This document shows positions 1-6,302 of a stretch of DNA of 11,327 nt, one piece after another. The translations under genes and the position numbers were made by a program. The notes beneath the pieces were generated by a model. It had not been told where the DNA came from. It was given only the letters and a program-made list of their open reading frames with translations, and made no database searches. Numbering within the stretch: the first letter of the stretch is position 1; every line of letters begins with the position of its first letter. Source of the DNA: Candidatus Heimdallarchaeota archaeon (GTDB lineage: Archaea; Asgardarchaeota; Heimdallarchaeia; Heimdallarchaeales; Heimdallarchaeaceae); the NCBI GenBank assembly GCA_030628305.1, contig DAOVRE010000026.1, positions 1-11,327 of the forward strand, in the 5' to 3' direction.

Positions 1-4
1 AGGA

Positions 5-838
5 GTGATTTTGAGAGGATTAAGTAGCGAGATTATTCTAGTTCGTTCCGATACTAAAGAAAAAGATTATTCCATTCAAGCAAGATGGATGGATCTGTGG
101 TGCAAAGCTTATCTTCTTACCTTGAAGAAACAAATACCACCTAAGGGAAAGAAGGTAAATGGGGATTTAAAATTACTAGGTCTACAACCATATGTTCATA
201 GAAATTTTCTTACAATTGTATTTAATGGTATTTTAGAAAATAAAAAAGAGAAGATATATGTGGAGATTGAAAAATCAAAATTCATCATAGACCTTGTTCC
301 CATAGAAGAATTTTGGTTCCAGCTCAAACAAGAAAATCAGAATTTGATTGATGGATTACTCAAATCTAAAGTTATTATGGTTAGTAATGGTGTTCTTCAA
401 CAAAATGGGAATCTTGTTTTAACAGATCATAAACTCACAACAGAAACGTTTGATATTTTAGATGTTGTACAAAAATCAGCTGACAAAAATCCCTTGCTTA
501 TCTCGAAAATTCAAGCTATAGATAGGCATCCAATTCATTTTAAACTTCCTTGTATCATAGAATCAGAGGAGATAAAGAATCAAACAGTTAAGGTAGGAGA
601 CAAAGAAATCCCAATTCGTTTTGAACTTCAACCCACGAAGAAAGTACAAAGACCAGTTACGAATAAAAATATGTTAATGGAATTAAGATTTGATAACGGT
701 TGGTTTTTCAAACCTTTAACCTCCATAGGGGCGAGTAATGTGTTTTTGGGACAAATATCCGAAAAAATCAGTACTGAAACCCCTATTTATTCCATATTAA
801 AAGAAAGAAGCAGCAAAATCCTGAGAGATAAAAAATGA
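5..838 (+). CDS. Unrecognised protein encoded upstream of and overlapping a VWA gene, possibly 5'-partial
   Basis: A protein of about 275 aa that I do not recognise. The frame is open to the window edge, so the start is uncertain. GTG at 5 is possible, but TTG at 11 is better placed behind AGGAG at 1-5, and a start further upstream cannot be excluded. The sequence is a mixed alpha/beta soluble type, with no signal peptide, no membrane segment and no obvious catalytic motif. Its stop overlaps the start of the following CoxE-type VWA gene by ATGA (835-838), so the two are almost certainly translationally coupled and act together. In comparable operons the VWA partner is accompanied by a MoxR AAA ATPase and one or more poorly characterised adaptor proteins. 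This product may be such an adaptor, but that rests on context alone. Gene reality is well supported by length and coupling; function is unknown. Confidence 0.8.
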   Translation: MILRGLSSEIILVRSDTKEKDYSIQARWMDLWCKAYLLTLKKQIPPKGKKVNGDLKLLGLQPYVHRNFLTIVFNGILENKKEKIYVEIEKSKFIIDLVPIEEFWFQLKQENQNLIDGLLKSKVIMVSNGVLQQNGNLVLTDHKLTTETFDILDVVQKSADKNPLLISKIQAIDRHPIHFKLPCIIESEEIKNQTVKVGDKEIPIRFELQPTKKVQRPVTNKNMLMELRFDNGWFFKPLTSIGASNVFLGQISEKISTETPIYSILKERSSKILRDKK

Positions 839-2199
839 GCGAGACAAAATTGAACCCCAATATAAGAGCTTTAACCCATTGGCACTCCCTTCTTGGGTCT
901 TTAGGGTCTAAATCACCATTGCAGAAACAAATGTCAGATCTTTCAAAGAAAAACAATTTGCCTGAGGATTTTATGAATTCTCAACAATCTTTGGAGAACC
1001 TGAAAAAGCAATTTCCTGATCAGTTGAAAGATAAGGAAGAGACTGAAGACATAGATGAAATAATGGAAGGACAAGAACCTGAGGATCCAACGGATTTAGA
1101 TGAAGCATCATTAATTAAGGAAATGTTGATGAAATCTAAAAATATTCAAGACCTATTCACTCCAAGTCAGAAAAGCAATGTAAGAGCCGCAGATATGCAC
1201 GAGTGGAAGAAATCTACTGAGAAATGGAATGAGATGGTTAGAAAAGGCGGAAAAAGTTACGGAAAATTAGGTGGAACTTCAACTGGATCTGGTTTTACAA
1301 TAAACAAGGAAGATATCGAAGATGTTTTCTACCTTCTAGAAGCAAAAATGGTTAAGAAAATGAGTGTGATAGAACTTCTCAAAGACGAGGAGTTGCATAA
1401 AACCATTGATCCATCTATACATCTTGTTGAAGAACTACTTTATGAGAAACATAAACTCACTGGTGTTTCTTTAGTACATGCAAAATCACTAATAAGAAAA
1501 TATGTGCTTAAAGTTGCTGAAGTTCTCAAACACAAGGTTGAGAAAGCTATTCGTAAAATCCCTAACCCCGACATTGTACCTAAAAAGATTTTCAGAAATT
1601 TAAACCTTAAACGAACCATCTGGAAGAACCTTCCAAATTGGGAGGAAGAGGAACAACGTCTATTTGTAGACAAACTGATTTATTACAGAGCAGGAAAAAA
1701 AACTATTCCAACCAAAATCATTATTGTTGTAGACCAAAGTGGATCAATGGTCGATGCTATGGTTCAATCAGTAATATTGGCTTCAGTATTTTCTGGGCTT
1801 CCAAATACAGATATTGAATTATTTGCTTTTGATACTAGAGTTGTTAACCTTACAAAATATGTTACCGACCCTCTTGAAGCTTTGATGCAGACCAGATTAG
1901 GAGGAGGAACACACATAAATTTAGCTCTTCTGGAAGCAAAAAAAAGTATTACTGACCCAAAAAACACTGCGTTAGTTCTAATAACTGACTATTACGAGGG
2001 TGGAAGCGACGATGTTCTGTTTAATAACATGATTTCAATGAAAGAAGACGGAGTAAAAATCATTTCCCTAGCTAGTATGAATAGAAGAGGTCATGTGTAT
2101 ATGAATACACGATTTGTAAGTAGACTAAAAAGTAATGGTATAAGAACAATACAAGGTAATTTCGATAAATTAATTGACCAACTAAAAAAATACCTCTAA
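835..2199 (+). CDS. VWA domain-containing CoxE-like protein
   Basis: A 454 aa cytoplasmic protein with a C-terminal von Willebrand factor A domain, roughly residues 290-454. The metal-ion-dependent adhesion site is intact: DQSGS at 300-304, the GGGT threonine near 359, and an Asp in ITDYYEG at 385. The N-terminal 280 residues are charged and mostly helical, with a very acidic linker around residues 65-95. This layout matches the VWA_CoxE family, whose members act as metal-dependent scaffolds for MoxR-type AAA ATPases that remodel or assemble other proteins. No AAA gene is visible here; it would be expected upstream of the window. The start ATG overlaps the stop of the preceding gene. The gene ends 85 bp before a convergent helicase gene. 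The family call is confident; the client protein is unknown. Confidence 0.88.
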   Translation: MSETKLNPNIRALTHWHSLLGSLGSKSPLQKQMSDLSKKNNLPEDFMNSQQSLENLKKQFPDQLKDKEETEDIDEIMEGQEPEDPTDLDEASLIKEMLMKSKNIQDLFTPSQKSNVRAADMHEWKKSTEKWNEMVRKGGKSYGKLGGTSTGSGFTINKEDIEDVFYLLEAKMVKKMSVIELLKDEELHKTIDPSIHLVEELLYEKHKLTGVSLVHAKSLIRKYVLKVAEVLKHKVEKAIRKIPNPDIVPKKIFRNLNLKRTIWKNLPNWEEEEQRLFVDKLIYYRAGKKTIPTKIIIVVDQSGSMVDAMVQSVILASVFSGLPNTDIELFAFDTRVVNLTKYVTDPLEALMQTRLGGGTHINLALLEAKKSITDPKNTALVLITDYYEGGSDDVLFNNMISMKEDGVKIISLASMNRRGHVYMNTRFVSRLKSNGIRTIQGNFDKLIDQLKKYL

Positions 2200-2284
2200 T
2201 TTATAAGAAGAAAAAGGAAAGAATTAGAGGATAGTTATCTCCTTACTTGTCAGCCAATTAGCATATCTTGGAAAATCAAATTAT

Positions 2285-3763
2285 TTAATCGCTTGCAGGT
2301 ATTGCAGTTGGACTGCTCTTTTTGGTTCCACCCTGGTTTGAGGATTTCTTTTTGGTTCCACCATAGTTTGGAGATTTCTTTTTGGTTCCACCATAGTTTG
2401 GAGATTTCTTTTTGGTTCCACCATAGTTTGGAGATTTCTTTTTAGATCCACCATAGTTTGGAGATTTCTTTTTAGATCCACCATAACTTGAAGATTTCTT
2501 TTTAGATCCACCATAACTTGAAGATTTCCTTTTAGATCCGCCATAACTTGAGGATTTCCTTTTGGTTTCACTACTGCTTGAATATTTCTTTTTGGATTTT
2601 TCTTTTATTGTAATTTGCTGATTTTCACTGAAATAGAGACTTTGAATTGGTTTTTGCATGAATTTTTCTATTTCTCGAATCATTTTCATTTGGTCATTAG
2701 TAACAAGTGATATTGCCTTTCCTTCATTTTCCATTCGAGATGTTCTTCCTATTCTATGGACATATATTTCTGGTCCTTCTCTTGGTATATCAAAATTGAA
2801 AATGTGTGTTACATGTGGAATATCTAGTCCTCTTGCTGCAACATTAGTAGCTATCAGGCAATCAATTTTCTCATCTCTGAAATCCCTCAAAACACGTTCT
2901 CTTTGGTTTTGTGTTTTATCTCCATGTAATGTACTGAATTTCAAATTGAGACCTTTTTCCTGTATTAAACGCTTTCTAAGTTTGTCGCCCCATCTCCTTG
3001 TATTTACAAAAATAATCGAAGATTTGGGTTGTTCCATTTTGAGAAGTGTAACAAAACTAGCATATTTCTGATCAGGTTCTCTAATTTTGTAATAATACTG
3101 CTTGCAGTTAGCTACTGTTATATCATCCTTGCTTACATTTAGTTCAACAAGTTTTTCACCTTGACTAAACTGGCGAGCAATCTTTGATATCTGTTTAAGC
3201 ATTGTTGCTGAAAATAGTAATAACCGAGGAGAGACACCTTTCATTGCATCAAATAGAATATACTTTATATCTGGTAGAAAACCCATATCGAGCATTCTAT
3301 CTGCTTCATCTAAAACAACAAATCTTACTTTATTTAATGAAATAGCTCTTCTTCTGTAAAGATCCATAAACCTTCCTGGAGTAGCTATAACGATCTGGGC
3401 TCCAGCTTTGATCTCTTTTCTTTGTCGGTCGATAGAGACACCTCCATAAACCTCAACAGTTTTCAATTTTCTATACTTGTTTAAGTCAGTAATAACACTA
3501 TACACTTGTTTGCATAATTCTCTAGTAGGAACTAATACAACTGCCTGAACTGAGCGTTCCTTAGGGCTAATCTGGTTAGTAATAGGAATGGCGAAAGCAA
3601 GTGTCTTTCCAGTTCCTGTCTTAGCTTGAGCTAAAATATGTGTTCTACCACCATCAAGAAGTTTAGGAATCGCTTTAATCTGTATTTTAGTTGGAGTTTC
3701 AATTCCCATTTCATCTAATGCGCGTTTTATATTATTGTTTATATCTAATTCTTGGAATTTCAT
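2285..3763 (-). CDS. DEAD-box RNA helicase with C-terminal Tyr-Gly-Gly repeat tail
   Basis: A 492 aa ATP-dependent RNA helicase of the DEAD-box (eIF4A/DeaD-like) family, which unwinds or remodels RNA duplexes in the cytoplasm. All motifs are present, numbered from ATG at 3763: Q-motif region 3-33, AKTGTGKT 47-54, PTRELCKQ about 79-86, TPGR near 128, DEAD 152-155, SAT 185-187, then IIFVNT, ARGLDIP and HRIGRTSR. The core ends near residue 370. It is followed by a Lys/Ser-rich tail in which residues about 395-484 form nine copies of a decapeptide of the form KKKS(S/P)(S/N)YGG(S/T). GTG at 3772 is an alternative start, but similarity to the neighbouring paralogue begins at MKFQ, favouring ATG 3763. 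No Shine-Dalgarno site is evident. A U-tract behind the upstream paralogue and an inverted repeat in the 222-bp gap suggest its own promoter. Confidence 0.95.
   Translation of the reverse strand: MKFQELDINNNIKRALDEMGIETPTKIQIKAIPKLLDGGRTHILAQAKTGTGKTLAFAIPITNQISPKERSVQAVVLVPTRELCKQVYSVITDLNKYRKLKTVEVYGGVSIDRQRKEIKAGAQIVIATPGRFMDLYRRRAISLNKVRFVVLDEADRMLDMGFLPDIKYILFDAMKGVSPRLLLFSATMLKQISKIARQFSQGEKLVELNVSKDDITVANCKQYYYKIREPDQKYASFVTLLKMEQPKSSIIFVNTRRWGDKLRKRLIQEKGLNLKFSTLHGDKTQNQRERVLRDFRDEKIDCLIATNVAARGLDIPHVTHIFNFDIPREGPEIYVHRIGRTSRMENEGKAISLVTNDQMKMIREIEKFMQKPIQSLYFSENQQITIKEKSKKKYSSSSETKRKSSSYGGSKRKSSSYGGSKKKSSSYGGSKKKSPNYGGSKKKSPNYGGTKKKSPNYGGTKKKSPNYGGTKKKSSNQGGTKKSSPTAIPASD
2311..2580 (-). 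repeat. 30-bp coding minisatellite, about nine units
   Basis: Nine head-to-tail 30-bp units lie in the 3' part of the helicase gene, in phase with the reading frame, each encoding ten residues. Units at 2371-2400 and 2401-2430 are identical. The units fall into two blocks: the gene-proximal ones encode a SSSYGGS type and the gene-distal ones an SPNYGGT type. The outermost units (2311-2340 and 2551-2580) are degenerate. The pattern of near-identical neighbours and block-wise variants indicates growth by slippage or unequal exchange. The third position and frame are preserved throughout, so the peptide is being kept. Confidence 0.95.
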
Positions 3764-3825
3764 TGATACCACTGTCTATAGATTACACTAAAATCAAGTA
3801 CCAATTCTTTGAAGGCATGATTCTG

Positions 3826-3871
3826 AGTAATTATTTTGGGCGTTGAAAAAAACTTAAACAAAATAATTACT
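3826..3871. promoter_or_regulatory. Perfect 13-bp inverted repeat upstream of helicase gene
   Basis: AGTAATTATTTTG at 3826-3838 is exactly complementary to 3859-3871, with a 20-bp spacer. It lies 63-108 bp upstream of the helicase start at 3763. The spacer holds, on the - strand, a TTTAAG followed by seven T, which could serve as a TATA-like element or a U-tract. It may be an operator around the promoter of the downstream helicase, a cold-responsive leader hairpin, or a terminator for the upstream gene. The palindrome is directly visible; the role is inferred. Confidence 0.5.
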
Positions 3872-3980
3872 TATTTCGAAATCTTCCTCAACTACAAGTG
3901 TGCATTTGAACAGCATTTTAAAAGACTTCGATTGAACAGATTCTTAGAAAGACTTTCTTTGAAGGTAAAGCAAGTAAATT

Positions 3981-3989
3981 AAAAAAAAA
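3981..3989 (-). terminator. U-tract terminator after first helicase gene
   Basis: On the - strand, nine consecutive T follow the stop codon of the 425 aa helicase after five bases. A long T-tract directly behind a gene is the usual archaeal intrinsic termination signal. A small AGAAAG/CTTTCT hairpin lies just beyond it (3946-3958). This suggests the two helicase genes are at least partly transcribed separately. Confidence 0.5.
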
Positions 3990-3994
3990 GGAAA

Positions 3995-5272
3995 TTAATA
4001 ATGGGAGAGGTCTGCTAAATAAGGATCATCATCTTCTTGCTCGTTATCCTTTTTGTAGGTTACTTGCTCTTTTTCCTTTCTTTGAGGATAATTAACCCTA
4101 CCACGATCGTTTTTCCTTTCGCTTTCTGTCAAATATAATTTTAGTATGTCTCTATTCATGAATGTTTCAATACGTCTAACCATATTCATCTGTTCACTTT
4201 CTACAATTGAAATAGCTTTTCCTACACTTTCCATTCTGGATGTTCTACCAATTCTATGAACATAATTTTCAGCGTTTCCAACAGGCAAATCATAATTAAT
4301 AATATGAGATACGTGAGGAATATCTAGTCCTCTTGCAGCAACATCAGTAGCAATTAAACAGGTAATTTTGTTCTTCCTGAAATTACTCATGACTATTTCT
4401 CTTTGCTTTTGAGTCATGTCTCCTTGGAGAGTATCTATTTTTAATTGAATTCTTCTATCGTTAATGAGCCTTTTCTTCAACATTGCGGCCCATCTTTTTG
4501 TATTTACAAAAATGATGCAAGACTTTGGTTTTTCCTTAAGCAGAATTTTAATGAAAGCATTGTACTTCTTCTTAGGGTCATCAACTTCATAGTAATATTG
4601 CTTGCATGAAGCAACAGTAAGATCATCCTTGCTGACATCTATTTCAATTAGTTCTTGACCCCAGCTAAAATCAGAAGCGATTTCCTTGATTTCCTCTAAT
4701 AATGTAGCAGAGAACAATAACAATCTTGGAAATACATCTTTCATAGCGTCAAATAAAATGAAATCGATATCAGGAAGGAATCCCATATCAAGCATCCGAT
4801 CTGCCTCATCTAGAACTACGAATTTGACTTTCTTGAAAGTTACCGCTTTTCTATGGTATAGATCAATTAGTCTTCCTGGTGTAGCAATTATTATTTGTGC
4901 ACCAGAACGAATGTTGCGTATTTGTCGATCAATGGAGACACCACCATAGACTTCAACGGCCTTAAGATGTCTATATTTTGTCACGTCACTTATTACGTGA
5001 TATACTTGTTTACATAATTCTCTTGTTGGAACCATTATCACTGCTTGTACATTGCGTAGTGATGGGTCAAGTTTCTCAGCTAAGGGGATAGAAAATGCTA
5101 ATGTTTTCCCTGTACCTGTTTTTGCTTGAGCTAAAATGTGACTTTTTTCTCCCTCTATTATTGCAGGGATTGCTTTCTCCTGTATATCAGTTGGAGTATG
5201 TATCCCCATTTCTTCTAAAGCTTGTTTTATTTCTTTTTTTATGTTGTAATCTTGAAATTTCATTGGTTTCAT
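3995..5272 (-). CDS. DEAD-box RNA helicase, paralogue of the downstream gene
   Basis: A 425 aa DEAD-box ATP-dependent RNA helicase with the complete motif set: AKTGTGKT 50-57, PTRELCKQ, TPGR, DEAD 155-158, SAT, IIFVNT, ARGLDIP and HRIGRTSR. It aligns without gaps to the downstream helicase through the whole N-terminal RecA domain as far as I could follow, so the pair is a tandem duplication. Its tail differs entirely: a short charged stretch ending in acidic and aromatic residues replaces the YGG repeats. Two ATG codons (5270-5272 and 5261-5263) are possible starts. The second matches the point where similarity to the paralogue begins. No clear Shine-Dalgarno site is seen. The gene may also be read from the mini-operon promoter near 6005, since only small same-strand ORFs intervene. 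The role is probably RNA remodelling in ribosome assembly or cold adaptation, as known for the family. Confidence 0.95.
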   Translation of the reverse strand: MKPMKFQDYNIKKEIKQALEEMGIHTPTDIQEKAIPAIIEGEKSHILAQAKTGTGKTLAFSIPLAEKLDPSLRNVQAVIMVPTRELCKQVYHVISDVTKYRHLKAVEVYGGVSIDRQIRNIRSGAQIIIATPGRLIDLYHRKAVTFKKVKFVVLDEADRMLDMGFLPDIDFILFDAMKDVFPRLLLFSATLLEEIKEIASDFSWGQELIEIDVSKDDLTVASCKQYYYEVDDPKKKYNAFIKILLKEKPKSCIIFVNTKRWAAMLKKRLINDRRIQLKIDTLQGDMTQKQREIVMSNFRKNKITCLIATDVAARGLDIPHVSHIINYDLPVGNAENYVHRIGRTSRMESVGKAISIVESEQMNMVRRIETFMNRDILKLYLTESERKNDRGRVNYPQRKEKEQVTYKKDNEQEDDDPYLADLSHY

Positions 5273-5282
5273 CTGTAATTAG

Positions 5283-5468
5283 TTATGATTCAAAACCAAG
5301 TATTATTGTTGCGAATGTTTGATTCTTTTCAATTAATATCATAGTTTCTGAAATGTTGAAAAAACAGAATATTTTTCTTATCTTATCTTCCTCATCTCTG
5401 ACTATTCTTTTCCCTGATGCTTTAAAAGACTTTGTTATTACAACTGAGAGAAGATTTAGTATGTTCAA
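5283..5468 (-). CDS. Possible small ORF between mini-operon and helicase
   Basis: A 61-codon frame starting with TTG that overlaps the TGA stop of the preceding 39-codon ORF (TTGA) and ending 10 bp before the helicase ATG. The tight packing is what one expects of a coupled operon gene. However, there is no ribosome binding site, and the product (basic-acidic centre, hydrophobic Phe-rich stretch) matches nothing I know. It could equally be the chance open leader of the helicase mRNA. Confidence 0.3.
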   Translation of the reverse strand: MNILNLLSVVITKSFKASGKRIVRDEEDKIRKIFCFFNISETMILIEKNQTFATIILGFES

Positions 5469-5584
5469 TGTATTTTTTTTACGGAAATATTTGATATGTT
5501 CCTTCTTTTACTATAACTGTATGAAGTTTTCAAATTGTTGAAGATTGTAATGAATTCGGTTGTTGTTTGTATTTTTGTTGCCAT
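5465..5584 (-). CDS. Small ORF 3 of the GGTGA-led mini-operon, 39 aa
   Basis: A 39-codon ORF from ATG 5582-5584 to TGA 5465-5467. AAGGTGA ends six bases before the ATG, a strong archaeal ribosome binding site at normal spacing. The product begins MATKIQTTTEF and ends in a basic KRRN...VKKIH tail; it is unrecognised. It starts 25 bp after the stop of the 48 aa ORF on the same strand. The support is the ribosome binding site and the position as the third ORF in a row with the same signal. Confidence 0.5.
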   Translation of the reverse strand: MATKIQTTTEFITIFNNLKTSYSYSKRRNISNISVKKIH

Positions 5585-5609
5585 TTGTTTTCACCTTAAA
5601 AAAAGGGGA

Positions 5610-5756
5610 TTATCCTGAAATAGGATTTCCCCCAAATTTGAAGCTAGCTTGAGCATTTGCTCGTCTAGCACGTCGGGCTCTTTTTAGCCTTTTCAACTCG
5701 CTTTCGAGTGCATTTATTTGTTGATCCAAATATTTATCTAGTTCATAACTTTTCAT
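5610..5756 (-). CDS. Small ORF 2 of the mini-operon, Arg-rich helical 48 aa protein
   Basis: A 48-codon ORF from ATG 5754-5756 to TAA 5610-5612. The product is an amphipathic, coiled-coil-like helix (YLDQQINALESELKRL) running into a very basic KRARRARRA segment near residues 25-33 and a Gly-rich end. The basic patch suggests binding to RNA, DNA or an acidic partner. The ribosome binding site AGGTGA is embedded in the stop region of the upstream 63-codon ORF and lies five bases from this ATG; an ATG four bases upstream opens only a few codons. The tight junction implies translational coupling. The family is not recognised. The structured composition and good ribosome binding site make it the most convincing of the small ORFs. 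Confidence 0.65.
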   Translation of the reverse strand: MKSYELDKYLDQQINALESELKRLKRARRARRANAQASFKFGGNPISG

Positions 5757-5761
5757 TCATT

Positions 5762-5953
5762 TCACCTTAGTTTGTTCGACCTTCGCAGGTTAGATTCCAA
5801 AAAACCAACAGAAAAAGAAGGAAGCATAAAGGGATCTTTGTATTCCTTGTAGCTTGATAAACTCAATGTCAAGGTCAAGGTTATTTCCTCTAAATCTTCG
5901 TAGATCTTTCTTAGCTCGTGGTCAAGCAGTTTTTTTGTTTCGTTTTGCTTCAA
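5762..5953 (-). CDS. Small ORF 1 of the mini-operon, 63 aa, TTG start
   Basis: A 63-codon ORF starting with TTG at 5951-5953, eight bases behind a GGTGA ribosome binding site, and ending at TGA 5762-5764, five bp before the next small ORF. A TATA box at 6001-6010 on the same strand would place transcription start near 5976, giving a short leader that just includes the ribosome binding site. The N-terminal half is a charged helix (KKLLDHELRKIYEDLEEI) followed by a beta-prone Thr/Leu/Ser run. It is not recognised. Promoter, ribosome binding site and coupling agree with one another, which argues against chance. Confidence 0.55.
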   Translation of the reverse strand: MKQNETKKLLDHELRKIYEDLEEITLTLTLSLSSYKEYKDPFMLPSFSVGFLESNLRRSNKLR

Positions 5954-6000
5954 TTTTTTTTCACCGGGTTTTTGTTTCTTTGTAGGATAATTTCCGACAT

Positions 6001-6010
6001 AGTATTTAAG
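6001..6010 (-). promoter_or_regulatory. TATA box of the small-ORF operon
   Basis: CTTAAATACT on the - strand is a good archaeal TATA element. It lies about 48 bp upstream of the TTG start of the 63-codon ORF, so transcription would begin near 5976. It is flanked immediately downstream by one CCGACAT copy (5994-6000) and upstream by an inverted pair (6021-6041). The arrangement suggests that a regulator bound to these repeats controls TBP access. Confidence 0.5.
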
Positions 6011-6079
6011 GGTTGCGCATATGTCGGGTTTTTTCCGACATCTTTAGTGCGCAGAGATTAGGTGAGATTAGCATAACCC
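6010..6079 (+). other. Nested inverted repeats, possible structured RNA or operator
   Basis: Three nested complementary pairs are visible: GGGTT 6010-6014 with AACCC 6075-6079, GCGCA 6015-6019 with TGCGC 6048-6052, and ATGTCGG 6021-6027 with CCGACAT 6035-6041, the innermost loop being T-rich. Together they could fold into one long hairpin. It matches no tRNA, RNase P, SRP or box C/D pattern that I can recognise. It may be a control-region cruciform or an uncharacterised RNA. Confidence 0.4.
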
Positions 6080-6125
6080 GCAGAGAGAGGCAACCAATCG
6101 AACGTAATAGAGGTATTGCCGAAAA

Positions 6126-6154
6126 GAGATAGAGGCAAGATTTGCCTCTATCTC
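6126..6154. repeat. Perfect 13-bp hairpin with 3-base loop
   Basis: GAGATAGAGGCAA at 6126-6138 pairs exactly with 6142-6154 around a GAT loop. It abuts a CCGACAT copy at 6154-6160. A second, weaker stem (GGCAACC 6089-6095 with GG-TA-TTGCC 6112-6120) precedes it. No T-run follows, so it is not a standard terminator. It lies about 90 bp upstream of the TATA box of the rightward gene. Confidence 0.75.
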
Positions 6155-6240
6155 CGACATAAATAGCATAAATAATTAGTTTTAAGCCGTTATATAAGAC
6201 TTTGAAACGAACTATCGTAGGCTTTACCATAGGACATACA

Positions 6241-6250
6241 TTTATATATG
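6241..6250 (+). promoter_or_regulatory. TATA box for gene at 6303
   Basis: TTTATATATG lies 53-62 bp before the ATG. With the usual spacing, transcription would begin near 6275, leaving a leader of about 28 nt that contains GGTG at 6294-6297. A second TATA-like TTATATAAG occurs at 6190-6198. Confidence 0.55.
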
Positions 6251-6302
6251 TAGGAAGACAATATACATTAAAGACGAATTAATTACATAAATAGGTGCCG
6301 AC

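Noticed and set aside
2226..2243. Imperfect palindrome between the convergent VWA and helicase genes as a bidirectional terminator
   Set aside because: Only about four base pairs match without interruption and no T-run follows on either strand.
2281..2571. Frame with tandem NLQTMVEPKR-like repeats antisense or out of phase with the helicase tail
   Set aside because: It is the shadow of the 30-bp repeats; any frame across an in-phase repeat stays open.
2311..2580. CRISPR array
   Set aside because: Units are contiguous 30-mers without spacers and encode an in-frame peptide.
5353..5541. A 62-codon + strand ORF opposite the small ORFs
   Set aside because: It lacks a ribosome binding site and is antisense to ORFs with better signals.
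6010..6160. tRNA, RNase P RNA or SRP RNA in the hairpin-rich region
   Set aside because: No T-loop GTTCGANNC, acceptor stem pairing or conserved RNase P/SRP signature was found.
6006..6230. A 74-codon frame on the - strand through the divergent control region
   Set aside because: It overlaps the hairpins, the TATA box and the CCGACAT repeats, lacks a clear ribosome binding site, and has no protein-like composition.
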